Shown: positions 8,573 to 17,390, numbered from the stretch's first letter. The stretch is DNA of 53,583 bases from Kamptonema formosum PCC 10802 (GCF_000332335.1 NZ_KB235949.1:610015-663597), one strand, 5' to 3'. The notes: generated by a model from the letters alone, not told the origin. Translations and numbers: made by a program.

Positions 8573-9043
8573 ATGGGTGCGAATAGAATTAGGATTGCTA
8601 AAGATAAGGCAGAGTTAGTGAAAGCATTAACCTCCTCAGAGGGCAGCAAAGCCGGCCCTTTTCCGACTTATGCTGATGTGATATTGTTTGCGGCAGCTTT
8701 GGGGGCGAGGCACAAAAAGCGTTTGCCGGTGCTGGAAATATCTAAAAAAGAGCCCGGACCCATTGACGAAGATATCTTTGTGTCGAGGGGCTACGATATG
8801 GTTATTAAATTGCTGGCTATTGTTGATACTAAAGAGGCAAAAATACTTTCTTCTGAGGGAAACTATAGCGATAAGCGCATCCAGATTTTTGAAGAGTATG
8901 CGAATGGGGGGCTTGAGATTTTGCGCGATGAGCTGCGGGGGGCGGTAGACTATACTGAGCGACTCCTGTTGATGCTCATGTCTGAACGGGTGAAGGATGG
9001 GCATTCAGAAGAGGAGTTTGATTTAAGCCGGTTTCTGTCTTGA
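8573..9043 (+). CDS. Dnd system-associated protein 4
   Basis: This is a 156-residue protein beginning MGANRIRIAKDKAELVKAL. The segments FPTYADVILFAAALG and ISKKEPGPIDEDIF match my memory of the Dnd-associated protein 4 family, found only beside phosphorothioation genes. It is mainly helical, with no visible catalytic motif and no transmembrane segment. It follows the Uma2 gene after a 289-base gap that contains a GC hairpin near 8404-8425. The function is unknown; co-occurrence with dnd is the only guide. Confidence 0.8.
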   Translation: MGANRIRIAKDKAELVKALTSSEGSKAGPFPTYADVILFAAALGARHKKRLPVLEISKKEPGPIDEDIFVSRGYDMVIKLLAIVDTKEAKILSSEGNYSDKRIQIFEEYANGGLEILRDELRGAVDYTERLLLMLMSERVKDGHSEEEFDLSRFLS

Positions 9044-9049
9044 AAGGGG

Positions 9050-9500
9050 GCTTGGGGCGGGAGGTCCCTGGCGATTAGAAAGAAGCTGTTGACGAATTCG
9101 TGAGGGGTTAGACCTCTGGCTAGTTGGCCAGGTTGCTGGCGATTGGAAATCGCGGCTATACAAACAAAGCCCGCCTTCGCGGGCTAAGAGTATAGCGAGA
9201 TTCTCAAAATGTGCGGGTTTTTTTTCGAGGAAAGACGAGAAAAAGGAGAACAAGGGTTCCCAGAAAGCTCCCCTCCCCGTTAACGGGGAGGGGTTGGGGG
9301 TGGGGTAAAACCCCCCTATCAATTCGCCAACAGTATCTTAGAAATCGCGGCTATACAAACAAAGCCCGCCTGCGCAGGCGTTCGAGAAGAGCGAGACTCT
9401 CAAAATCTGCGCGGTTTGTTTCTCTCCCCTCGTTCCCAGGCTTTGCCTGGGAACGAGGCTCTGGAGGCTCTGCCTCCTTTCAAAAGGCTAGCATATTAAA
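9050..9500. repeat. Mosaic of dispersed intergenic repeats
   Basis: The gap between convergent genes holds, in order: a GGCGATTGGAAATCGCGGCTATAC block with an AAGCCCGC hairpin; a long perfect hairpin CCCCTCCCCGTTAACGGGGAGGGG; the CCCCCTATCAATTCGCC block; a second AAGCCCGC hairpin; and a GTTCCCAGG...CCTGGGAAC hairpin. The same blocks recur near 43900-44095 and 45925-46390. No gene is seen. Confidence 0.7.
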
Positions 9501-9511
9501 AGCCTAACAGC

Positions 9512-11113
9512 TTAGTTCAAAAGCGGTGGGAGTCCGACCTGTTTCGGCTCAACAAATTTGCCGTTAAATCCGACTGCTTTGCCTTCAATGGTTCTCGCTT
9601 CCGCAAGCTCCAGGCGGATTTCCGCACGCTCCATGCCATCCTGAATTCCGCCCAGGATGTACACTAGCAACCTCGCGGCTAAATCCCTTCCAGAAACTAG
9701 CACCCGCTTTTTATTGGGGTCATACAAAACTCCATACCAGAGAGACTCCGGATACTCCATTCCACCGAATCCGCCGTCCACATCGTACTTGCGAAGTTTG
9801 TCGAAAATGGCTTTCAGGGACAGCTTTTTCTTGAAAACCAGAATTCCCATCGCCTGCGCGAAGGCTACTTGCCCAACTGGACGGAAAAGCATATTTCCTT
9901 CGCCGCCATTTTTCTCAAAGCTAAACCGGCGCAAGTCGGGCGTTTCTTCCCCATGAGCGATCCTCTGATAGCTTGGCAGGGTGGCTAAATGGTCGAAAAG
10001 TTTGTTAAATTCGTCAATGCCTTCCTGTAGTTCGTCATCTTCTGGGCGCATGGGAATGAGATTCTTTTTATCCAGGGGTTTCCAGTGGGGGAATTTTGGC
10101 CCCAAGTACCGCTCGGACATTTCTTTGAGCGCTTGAAGGGTGGTTAAGACGGTGGACTTTGCCGCTACAGTGGCGCTGTCCCAATTGACGCGAGGATTGC
10201 GACCTTTGATATCTTTTAATAAGGGGTGGGTGACGGAAATTTTTCTGGCTACAATGGAAAAGCCGTCATCTTCATTGAGTGCGGCGAGCTGTCCCTGGGT
10301 CAAGTTTACAGCCATGAGATTGACGTGCACAAAGATGGATCTCACCCGCCGCCGCGCTTCTTCCCGGGTTTCTCCTTTCAGGACTGCTGGGATAAATTCG
10401 ATGCCAATTTTCTCTTTGGCTAAGCTTTGCAAGTGAGCGGGAGCGACTTGGTACTGCTCTCGGAGGTCTGCGACTGTAATGGCTGCGCCCACCGGCTTTT
10501 TGGTTTTGCTGTATCGCTGGAGTCTGCCGGTTTTGATTAGCGCCATTAAACCTTGGACTCCCATCAGCCGGTGCTGTCCGTCCAGGGCGAAAAGGGAAAC
10601 AGTTTCGGAGACATCCAAAAGCCCTACTGTGCGGTTTTTGTCTAGGGGGGTGAAATCAGCTGCTGACTTGAGCGCCTGTCCTTTTTTATTCCATTCCGGT
10701 GCGTTTGGATCGTCCACCCAGGGAGGGCTTTGCACGACTAAAACTGCTGGGAATTTGTGGGACTTCCGCGCTGCTAAATAGAGCGCTAAAGGTGCCTGAC
10801 GCGACCAATCAAGCGGGCGCTGGACAATTTCGTCGATGGTTTCTTCGGTTCTTATAACGTTGCCGGTGTCGGAGTCGAATTTTTGCCGGAAAAGGGGCAG
10901 TTGGGAGGCGAAGCGAATGCGGCTGTCCAGCCATTCTAAGGTGACTGAGCCCATGAATGCTTCGGTGTTGCCCATCTGGGTTTTCTGAACGAGAATTTGG
11001 TCGTTTCTGAGCAGATATCTGTCCAGCAGCAGGGCGAGGGCTTGCCTGTCTCGGTTTTCCTGTTCCAGGATTTGGCTGGCTATGTCAGGCGGCGGGTTAG
11101 ATGGGCTGTTCAT
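9512..11113 (-). CDS. DGQHR-domain protein, long DndB-like paralogue
   Basis: This is a 533-residue protein with the diagnostic LFALDGQHRLMGVQ segment (DGQHR at 178-182), the motif shared by DndB and related proteins of DNA-modification islands. It is about 140 residues longer than the second DGQHR protein at 11751 and not closely similar outside the motif. A likely promoter lies at 11171-11198. Like DndB it may bind phosphorothioate sites or regulate the operon; alternatively it belongs to the restriction side. Membership in the DGQHR family is secure, the role is not. Confidence 0.8.
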   Translation of the reverse strand: MNSPSNPPPDIASQILEQENRDRQALALLLDRYLLRNDQILVQKTQMGNTEAFMGSVTLEWLDSRIRFASQLPLFRQKFDSDTGNVIRTEETIDEIVQRPLDWSRQAPLALYLAARKSHKFPAVLVVQSPPWVDDPNAPEWNKKGQALKSAADFTPLDKNRTVGLLDVSETVSLFALDGQHRLMGVQGLMALIKTGRLQRYSKTKKPVGAAITVADLREQYQVAPAHLQSLAKEKIGIEFIPAVLKGETREEARRRVRSIFVHVNLMAVNLTQGQLAALNEDDGFSIVARKISVTHPLLKDIKGRNPRVNWDSATVAAKSTVLTTLQALKEMSERYLGPKFPHWKPLDKKNLIPMRPEDDELQEGIDEFNKLFDHLATLPSYQRIAHGEETPDLRRFSFEKNGGEGNMLFRPVGQVAFAQAMGILVFKKKLSLKAIFDKLRKYDVDGGFGGMEYPESLWYGVLYDPNKKRVLVSGRDLAARLLVYILGGIQDGMERAEIRLELAEARTIEGKAVGFNGKFVEPKQVGLPPLLN

Positions 11114-11170
11114 GGTGCGGGTTTTCGGCTCTGGGGCTAGTTTTAAAAAATTATCACTAAAATGTGTTAA

Positions 11171-11198
11171 AGTATAGTTAAGTTTTTAAAAAGTCCAA
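11171..11198 (-). promoter_or_regulatory. Sigma70-type promoter for the long DGQHR gene
   Basis: On the minus strand TTGGAC (11198-11193) is followed after 16 bases by TATACT (11176-11171), about 58 bases before the start codon at 11113. Both boxes match the consensus in five of six positions and the region is AT-rich. Confidence 0.55.
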
Positions 11199-11750
11199 AC
11201 TGTGCGATAATGAGATTGTCGGACTGCTGGGAGAGCCGGTGCTTATCATATAATGTCTGTGCTGTCAACTATCTTGGGGGATAAAAATTCTGCCGGTGGG
11301 TGGCCACACCCAGCCCCAGAGCTGTTTTATTCTCGCTTCGGGGCAGTCCCCTCGTGGTTGCCCCGATCCCGAAAACGCCGAACAGCTCGTGGGTGGCCAC
11401 ACCCAGGGGGGGCGCGGGTGCCGGTTCCCTACAACATCCTGATTTTTCTGGGAATGAAACAGCCCCACCCCCAGGCCCTCCTCGTGAGCGGGGCGAGCCG
11501 GTGGGCAATGCTGTCCCTTCGAGCGTGGGAATTTATTCCTTATATTCTCTTCGCGAGTCGGGGGTGGCCGCGAACCGAGAGGGGTTAGATCCCACAATTG
11601 TTTGATTTGATGCGCCGTACCCTATCATAGAAGTGCTACTCTGTCAAGAAAATGGCAAATCACAGAATATATAAGAGAGAAAACCATGACACACACGAGC
11701 GCCGAGTCAGTGCCGGTGAAAGAGGGAGGCCACTGCCAATTTGTCAGGGT
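11199..11750. other. Intergenic region with a large imperfect inverted repeat
   Basis: I see no convincing gene here. Two direct copies of GGGTGGCCACACCCAG lie at about 11298 and 11391. Between them GAGCTGTT (11319-11326) and AACAGCTC (11381-11388) are perfectly complementary, so 11294-11408 can fold into one long stem with GC-rich branches. Open frames of about 110 codons on both strands have no recognisable content and no good ribosome site, so I do not call them. Confidence 0.5.
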
Positions 11751-12923
11751 TTACCATCCCAAAGTGGCTTTGGCCCTAGTGACTGCTATTCTTACGGCAT
11801 TGGCACCGGCTGATATTTTGTATGGTTTAGCCGGATTTTTGGGGTTAGGATCGACAATCACAACATTATCTTTCCAAATGTTGCTTTCTCTTGACCAATC
11901 TAGTTGAGCGATCTCTGAGACTTTCTCAGCGTCAAAAGACTTGCTGTCTTTGTCATAAGCGCAGTGGAGCAAGCGCCCTAAAATTTCCAGCCCCACACTC
12001 CTGCCCAAGAGATTGTCTTCTTTAAATGCACCAACGTCCTCAACTGTCAAGTCGTCTTGAGGGGTTTCAAAAATATGTCGAGTCTGGCTGCATGCCGAGA
12101 AAAACTGATTCAGACAGCGAACCAGAGCTTCCGAGGATGTGTAAACATCAAAATCTTTAAGCTCATTCTCAGGAGCCTCCGCCAAAGCGCAGCTGACAGC
12201 CCTAGCTATGTAATTTGTTGTGTAAATCAATTTCTTTTTAGTGTCGGGAGTTCCTTTTATCTTCTCGGTCTTGCCATGAAACATTGGGACTCGCTCTACC
12301 AGAATTTTAGTAATGCCAACCCGACCTTCAAATTCGCCGAAGGACAGGAGCAAGGATTTATCCAGCTGTCTGGTTTGCGCCATATCTCGGAAATCAGTCT
12401 GGCACTGGTTAAAGTCTCCCTCTAAAACCAGCGTAATTGGAAAATCATCATGTCCAATTAACTCGCTGTCAGGACTTTCAATCAATTCGTGAATCGCACG
12501 CTTGCGATGCTGTCCGTCAGTAATGTCTAGCTGAACGCCACGAGGAATGGCCACTAAGCAAATGCCCCTACCCAATTCGATAATCTCAATCTTGTCTGGA
12601 GCGATATTCGCCGTCAGTGTCCCCAGAATCCAGGGGTGGCCCTTGCTGGCGCGTTTCAGAATATATTGTTTGATTTCCGCAGCATGACCCTGCACCTCTG
12701 GGCGATTTTTGCCAGAATCGGGATCGTTGTCAGTGGAGGGTTTGGCCTGGAGAAGGGTGGGCAGGTCATGGGCGGGGACATTGATTTGCACCATTTTGCG
12801 CTGACCCTGCTGGAAAATCAGCCCGGGATAGCACTTCTGCCGGTGATACTTGGCGAAGTATCGATTGAGCAGGTCATTGAGTTGCTGGAGCGGTTCAGGC
12901 TGGGGGCGGTTGTCTTCTGACAT
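11751..12923 (-). CDS. dndB: DndB, DNA phosphorothioation regulator
   Basis: The protein has 390 residues counted from the ATG at 12923; an in-frame TTG three codons upstream is less likely. It carries QLDITDGQHRKRAI (DGQHR at 136-140). The length and the position divergent from dndCDE are typical of DndB. In studied systems DndB represses dnd transcription and limits the extent of sulfur incorporation. A promoter is visible at 12960-12986. The divergent gap of 187 bases to dndC is where an autoregulatory operator would be expected. Confidence 0.88.
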   Translation of the reverse strand: MSEDNRPQPEPLQQLNDLLNRYFAKYHRQKCYPGLIFQQGQRKMVQINVPAHDLPTLLQAKPSTDNDPDSGKNRPEVQGHAAEIKQYILKRASKGHPWILGTLTANIAPDKIEIIELGRGICLVAIPRGVQLDITDGQHRKRAIHELIESPDSELIGHDDFPITLVLEGDFNQCQTDFRDMAQTRQLDKSLLLSFGEFEGRVGITKILVERVPMFHGKTEKIKGTPDTKKKLIYTTNYIARAVSCALAEAPENELKDFDVYTSSEALVRCLNQFFSACSQTRHIFETPQDDLTVEDVGAFKEDNLLGRSVGLEILGRLLHCAYDKDSKSFDAEKVSEIAQLDWSRESNIWKDNVVIVDPNPKNPAKPYKISAGANAVRIAVTRAKATLGW

Positions 12924-12959
12924 GTAAAGCAATAAAATGGGAGAGAAATCTATGCAGGG

Positions 12960-12986
12960 ATTATAACCGATCTCAGGGGGTGTAAA
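12960..12986 (-). promoter_or_regulatory. Promoter for dndB
   Basis: On the minus strand TTTACA (12986-12981) precedes a perfect TATAAT (12965-12960) with a 15-base spacer, about 37 bases before the ATG. On the plus strand the same bases read TTATAA, then 16 bases, then TAAACT, so a weaker face-to-face promoter for dndC may overlap it. Confidence 0.5.
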
Positions 12987-13056
12987 CTAGGAATGGTATT
13001 TTTCCAAGAAGCAAGCGACCCAGGCCAAACGCCCCGGCCCTAGTAGGGAGGACACA

Positions 13057-13086
13057 ATGAGTGCGGAACAAAAGCTTGAAAACTAG
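13057..13086 (+). CDS. Possible 9-codon leader peptide upstream of dndC
   Basis: ATG at 13057 follows a strong ribosome site (GGGAGG, spacing about 6) and encodes MSAEQKLEN before a TAG. The stop is 24 bases before the dndC start, which has its own site (AGGAAGGAGG). It could be a leader that sets dndC translation, the scar of a longer gene, or chance. Confidence 0.35.
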   Translation: MSAEQKLEN

Positions 13087-13110
13087 CCATACAGGAAGGA
13101 GGGTGCAGAG

Positions 13111-14664
13111 ATGACAGAAGAGATCCAGCTATCACTATTCCCACCGCGCACCGTTGCGGAGCTAGTGGAAGACATACAAATGTTAACTAAGGAAATCCAA
13201 GAGTTATACTGTCTGGACGATATTCCCTGGGCGATCGGATATAGTGGGGGGAAGGATTCAACGGCGGCTTTGCAGCTTGTTTGGAATGCGATTTCTGAAT
13301 TGCCACTCGAAAAACGAACCAAAACAATTTATGTAATTACAAATGATACACTCGTAGAGAATCCAATTGTTTCCGCTTGGGTGCGCAATTCTCTGGAACG
13401 GATGAAGGTTGCTTCCCAAGATCAAGGAATGCCCATCGAACCGCACCTTACTTATCCTGCAGTAAAAGACACGTTCTGGGTGTGCTTAATTGGGAAAGGC
13501 TATCCAGCACCTAGAAACCGCTTTAGGTGGTGTACAGAACGCCTAAAAATTAAACCTGCTGACTCTTTCATTCGTGACGTAATTAGAACTAACGGTGAAG
13601 TGATTCTTGTTTTGGGTACTCGCAAGGCTGAAAGTATTCAGCGGGCCAAAAATATGGCTAAACATAGAGAGTGGCGGCTCCGCGATCGCCTAAACACGAA
13701 TCCAAGCCGCCCTAACTCCCTGATTTACCTCCCGATTGAAGACTGGCGTACTGATGAAGTTTGGATTTACTTAAATCAGTGGCCTAACCCTTGGGGAAAC
13801 AGCAACAAAGACTTACTTACGATGTATCGGGGCGCTACTGCTGATAATGAATGCCCTCTAGTGATTGATACCTCGACTCCTAGCTGTGGCGATTCTCGCT
13901 TTGGTTGCTGGGTTTGCACAATGGTCAGTAAAGATAAATCTATGGAGGCAATGATTCAGAATGACGAGGACAAAGAATGGATGCAGCCTCTGCTGGATAT
14001 CCGCAATGAATTGGATATTGAGGACGATCGCGTCAAGAGAGACTTTCGCCGCATTTACGGTAAGGTCGAACTTTTTGAGCGCAATGTGGATGGTAAGATA
14101 TCCGTAGAACCGATGCCAGGGCCCTATACTAAAGAATGGCGGGAAACATGGCTGAGTAAGGTTCTCTCCGCTCAAACACAAATCCGCCGCACCGGCCCAG
14201 AAGAGATGCGGGACATCACGCTGATTACCCTGGAGGAACTTAGCGAAATTCGCCGCATCTGGCTGGAGGAAAAACACGAATTTGATGACAGCTTGCCCAA
14301 AATATACAAAGAAGTCACAGGCGAAGAGTTCCAAGATTCCCGCCCGGGTGCGGGCAGGAGTTTGCTGGGCAGCGATGAGTGGGAGGTGCTCGAAGAAATC
14401 TGCACCGGCGATGCCATGCACCAAGAACTGATGGCGAAACTGCTCAACACAGAACGCCAGTTTTACATGAAAGCTCGCCGCACCGGCATATACGATTCCT
14501 TGGAGAAGTGCTTTGAAACCAGCTCTCGCTCCAAGGAGGAAGCGATTAAGAACGCCCACTACAAGCGCGACTTGAAAACGGCTGCCGGTGAGGGCAACAT
14601 TGCCACGGTTAAACAGCTGACTTGGGCTAGTCTGAAATTCCAAAGCAACGATACTGCTGAGTAG
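13111..14664 (+). CDS. dndC: DndC, ATP-dependent sulfurtransferase of DNA phosphorothioation
   Basis: This is a 517-residue member of the PAPS reductase / ATP pyrophosphatase superfamily. The PP-loop is SGGKDS at 45-50. Four cysteines (Cys248, Cys259, Cys266, Cys269, the last three in CGDSRFGCWVC) fit the iron-sulfur cluster site known in DndC. It activates the DNA backbone with ATP and passes on sulfur received from a cysteine desulfurase. No dndA is present in the window, so a housekeeping IscS or NifS is presumed to serve. It has a strong ribosome site and is the first gene of the dndCDE transcript. Confidence 0.95.
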   Translation: MTEEIQLSLFPPRTVAELVEDIQMLTKEIQELYCLDDIPWAIGYSGGKDSTAALQLVWNAISELPLEKRTKTIYVITNDTLVENPIVSAWVRNSLERMKVASQDQGMPIEPHLTYPAVKDTFWVCLIGKGYPAPRNRFRWCTERLKIKPADSFIRDVIRTNGEVILVLGTRKAESIQRAKNMAKHREWRLRDRLNTNPSRPNSLIYLPIEDWRTDEVWIYLNQWPNPWGNSNKDLLTMYRGATADNECPLVIDTSTPSCGDSRFGCWVCTMVSKDKSMEAMIQNDEDKEWMQPLLDIRNELDIEDDRVKRDFRRIYGKVELFERNVDGKISVEPMPGPYTKEWRETWLSKVLSAQTQIRRTGPEEMRDITLITLEELSEIRRIWLEEKHEFDDSLPKIYKEVTGEEFQDSRPGAGRSLLGSDEWEVLEEICTGDAMHQELMAKLLNTERQFYMKARRTGIYDSLEKCFETSSRSKEEAIKNAHYKRDLKTAAGEGNIATVKQLTWASLKFQSNDTAE

Positions 14665-14734
14665 CGCCCCTCACCCCCTCACCACCCGCACAAGGGAAGA
14701 GGGGGAACACTAAATGATTATCTGAGGCAGAACC

Positions 14735-16717
14735 TTGATATTTCTCGAACTCGTACTGCAAAACTTTGGCCCCTATCTGGGGCGTCAAGTCATCAACCTC
14801 CGTCCGGAAAAGGATGGCAATCCGCGCCCGATTATCCTATTTGGCGGCATGAATGGTGGCGGGAAAACCACCCTGATGGATGCCATTCGCCTCGCTCTTT
14901 ACGGGCAGCGGGCCCAGTGTTCCACCCGTGGCAATTTGGGCTATAGTGAATTTCTCACGCAGTCGGTTAACAAGCACACGTCACCCGTTGAGGACACTCG
15001 CATTGAGCTGGTTGTTGAGCATATCGTGGAAGATCAATTGACTGAGTTAAGAATTGTCCGGTATTGGTATCCAAATCCGAAAGACGGCAAAGATACCTTG
15101 GGGATTCTGGAGGGTGACTGGCCGGTGACTCACCTGGTTAATACCTGGGATGAGTATATAGAAAATGTGCTGCCTCTGGGAATTTCTAATTTGTTCCTGT
15201 TTGATGGGGAGCAGGTGAAGGAACTGGCGGAACAGGATACGCCGCCTCCAGAAGTTGTTGAGGCGATTCAGTCGCTGCTGGGGCTGGAACTCGCGGAACG
15301 CCTCTCAAAGGATTTGGATATTCTCGTCAGCCGCAAGCGCAAGGCGCTCGCCAATACTAAGGATCTCGCCAGTTTGGATGAGATTGAAAAAAAGCTGTCT
15401 TCTCAGCAGGAGCAATATGAGGGAGCCAAAAAAGAGATAAAAACGCTGCAAAATGGTTTAGACCAAGCCCGCAAAAAGCTGCGGGAAGCTTCGGACAAGT
15501 TCAGGTTGGAGGGGGGCAAAATTGCGGCGGAACGCAAGCATCTAGAAAAACAAAAGGGTGATTTTGAGGCGGATGCCGCTCGCTCGCGTCAGGATCTGAT
15601 AGAATTAGCTTCTGGCAGTTTGCCGCTCGTTTTGATTGATCACCTGCTTTCGCAGGCGGAGGCGCAAGCTGAGAAAGAAATGAAACGGGAACAGGCTAAA
15701 ATGGCGCGAGATGTTTTGACGGAGCGTGACGCTCGCTTGCTGGAGCGCATCGGTGGGCTGGGGCTGACGCCGGAACAAGTGGAGAAAATTACCTGGTTGA
15801 TTGATGAGCAGAATCGAGAGCTGGAGCGTGAGATTGGCTGGGATGAAGACTCGTGGCTAGCTGCTGATGAGGAAACCAAAGATGCCCTCGCTAATCTGCT
15901 TCGCTACGAGCTGCCGCATCGGGTTAAGATGGCGCAAGAAAAGCAGGTTTATCTGGAAAAGAAGGAAGAGGAGATTATCTCTATCGAGAAACAGCTAGCA
16001 GGGGCGGCTTCTCCGGAGGTTTACGAACAGTTACAGGAGGCGGTTAACCGGGCGCAAGCTGACTTGGCGAGCAGTCAGGGAAGCTACGACGCGGGGAAGC
16101 GCCGGTGTGATGAATTAGAGGCGGCGATTGCCAAAACCAAAAAAGACCTGGAAGCGTACAGCGAGAAAAGTATTGAGCGCTTCAATGATGAGCATATCAT
16201 TGCGGCTTCGGCTAAAGTCCAAGAAACCCTCAAACTTTTCCGGGAGCGACTGACTCGCCGAAAACTGAATAAATTAGAGGTGGAAGTGACGGAGTGTTTC
16301 CGCTATCTCCTGCACAAGTCGGATTTAGTGCACCGGATTGCTATTGATATTAATACCTTTAGCCTTTCCCTGTACGATCCGCAGGGGCAACCCGTGCCCA
16401 AACACCGGCTTTCTGCGGGGGAGAAACAGCTGCTAGCGATTGCTTTTTTGTGGTCACTAGCTCGCGTGTCTGGGCGCAACTTGCCGGTGGCTATTGATAC
16501 CCCTTTGGGGCGCTTGGATTCTTCCCACCGGCAGAATCTGGTAGAGCGCTACTTCCCCGCAGCCAGCCATCAGGTGATACTGCTGTCTACCGATACGGAG
16601 ATTGGGGAAGCTGAAGTGGAACGGTTGCGGCTACAGGAGGCTATTGCGCGGGAATATCTGCTAAAATATCACTCAGCTAAGCGCCAGACAATCGTAGCAC
16701 CGGGGTATTTCTGGTAG
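14735..16717 (+). CDS. dndD: DndD, SMC-like ATPase of DNA phosphorothioation
   Basis: The protein has 660 residues and starts at TTG, preceded by GAGG eight bases upstream. An ATG at 14714 closes after three codons and cannot serve. Walker A is GGMNGGGKTT at 37-46. FLFDGEQVK follows, then coiled coil. The signature LSAGEKQLLAIAF is at about 558, and Walker B PVAIDTPLGRLD is near 584-595. There is no cysteine hook. DndD is the ATPase thought to provide nicking or structural alteration of DNA for sulfur insertion. It is separated from dndC by 70 bases and from dndE by 123. Confidence 0.95.
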   Translation: MIFLELVLQNFGPYLGRQVINLRPEKDGNPRPIILFGGMNGGGKTTLMDAIRLALYGQRAQCSTRGNLGYSEFLTQSVNKHTSPVEDTRIELVVEHIVEDQLTELRIVRYWYPNPKDGKDTLGILEGDWPVTHLVNTWDEYIENVLPLGISNLFLFDGEQVKELAEQDTPPPEVVEAIQSLLGLELAERLSKDLDILVSRKRKALANTKDLASLDEIEKKLSSQQEQYEGAKKEIKTLQNGLDQARKKLREASDKFRLEGGKIAAERKHLEKQKGDFEADAARSRQDLIELASGSLPLVLIDHLLSQAEAQAEKEMKREQAKMARDVLTERDARLLERIGGLGLTPEQVEKITWLIDEQNRELEREIGWDEDSWLAADEETKDALANLLRYELPHRVKMAQEKQVYLEKKEEEIISIEKQLAGAASPEVYEQLQEAVNRAQADLASSQGSYDAGKRRCDELEAAIAKTKKDLEAYSEKSIERFNDEHIIAASAKVQETLKLFRERLTRRKLNKLEVEVTECFRYLLHKSDLVHRIAIDINTFSLSLYDPQGQPVPKHRLSAGEKQLLAIAFLWSLARVSGRNLPVAIDTPLGRLDSSHRQNLVERYFPAASHQVILLSTDTEIGEAEVERLRLQEAIAREYLLKYHSAKRQTIVAPGYFW

Positions 16718-16840
16718 GGAGCATCCCATTTTTGCAAAGATTGTCACCCTCTTCCCCCTAACCCCCCTCTCCCAGGGGGGGAGAGAGGGGAAGAATCAAG
16801 AATGGACATTGAATGGTAATGATTGCCCGGCTTTAATATT

Positions 16841-17248
16841 ATGGAACCACCTGTTGACAGAATTCGCCTCTCTCAAACTTCTAAAGAGCAGCTGACTAAA
16901 CTTAAGCGTGTCACGAAAATTGACCAGTGGAATATTCTGTGCCGGTGGGCGTTTTGTCGCTCGCTCGCTGAGCCAACTCTCCCTTCGCCGGTGCCGGTTC
17001 CAGCTGACAGTAATGTCGAGATGACTTGGCGTGTTTTTGGGGGAGACATGTCTGATATCCTGATAGTCGCCCTGAAACAGCGCTGCTACAATGATGGCTT
17101 GGGCACTGACAGGGAAACTCTCGCCACTCAATTTCGCCTCCACCTGCATCGCGGGATTGGCTATCTCGCCGGCGATCCGAATATCAAGAAGATTGAGGAT
17201 TTGATAGATGTGGCGGTGCCGGCTCAATCCCCGTGGCGGAGCCGGTGA
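16841..17248 (+). CDS. dndE: DndE, nicked-DNA-binding protein
   Basis: The protein has 135 residues from the ATG at 16841 (MEPPVDRIRLSQTSKEQL), the usual opening of DndE; an upstream TTG at 16823 would add six residues. The middle carries TWRVFGGDMSDILIVAL and the end GTDRETLATQFRLHLHRGIGYL, both typical. DndE forms a tetramer that binds nicked double-stranded DNA. The gap after dndD contains a CCCCTCTCCC...GGGAGAGAGGGG hairpin (about 16756-16790) that could modulate DndE level. Confidence 0.92.
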   Translation: MEPPVDRIRLSQTSKEQLTKLKRVTKIDQWNILCRWAFCRSLAEPTLPSPVPVPADSNVEMTWRVFGGDMSDILIVALKQRCYNDGLGTDRETLATQFRLHLHRGIGYLAGDPNIKKIEDLIDVAVPAQSPWRSR

Positions 17249-17260
17249 GCCACAGGGCTG

Positions 17261-17295
17261 AGAAACTTGGTTTCTTAAAGAAGCCAGGTTTCTGA
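17261..17295. repeat. AAACCGGGTTTCT-family palindrome, diverged
   Basis: This is a diverged copy (GAAACTTGGTTTCTTAAAG followed by AAGCCAGGTTTCT) of the dispersed palindrome, 13 bases after the dndE stop. It may act as the operon end. Confidence 0.55.
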
Positions 17296-17390
17296 ATTCT
17301 CGCCGGCACGGCAGCGCTCCCCTTTGCTGGTATAATTAAGGTAAAGAGCAATTGCCCTTCCTTGTACTGTCCTGAATCCAGAAGTCATCC

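Noticed and set aside
11253-11605. Open frames of about 110 codons on both strands between dndB and the DGQHR gene
   Set aside because: Composition follows the GC-rich repeat, no start has a good ribosome site, and no family is recognisable.
11686-11907. Short ORF of 73 codons with a hydrophobic segment
   Set aside because: Most of it is antisense to the end of dndB and has no other support.
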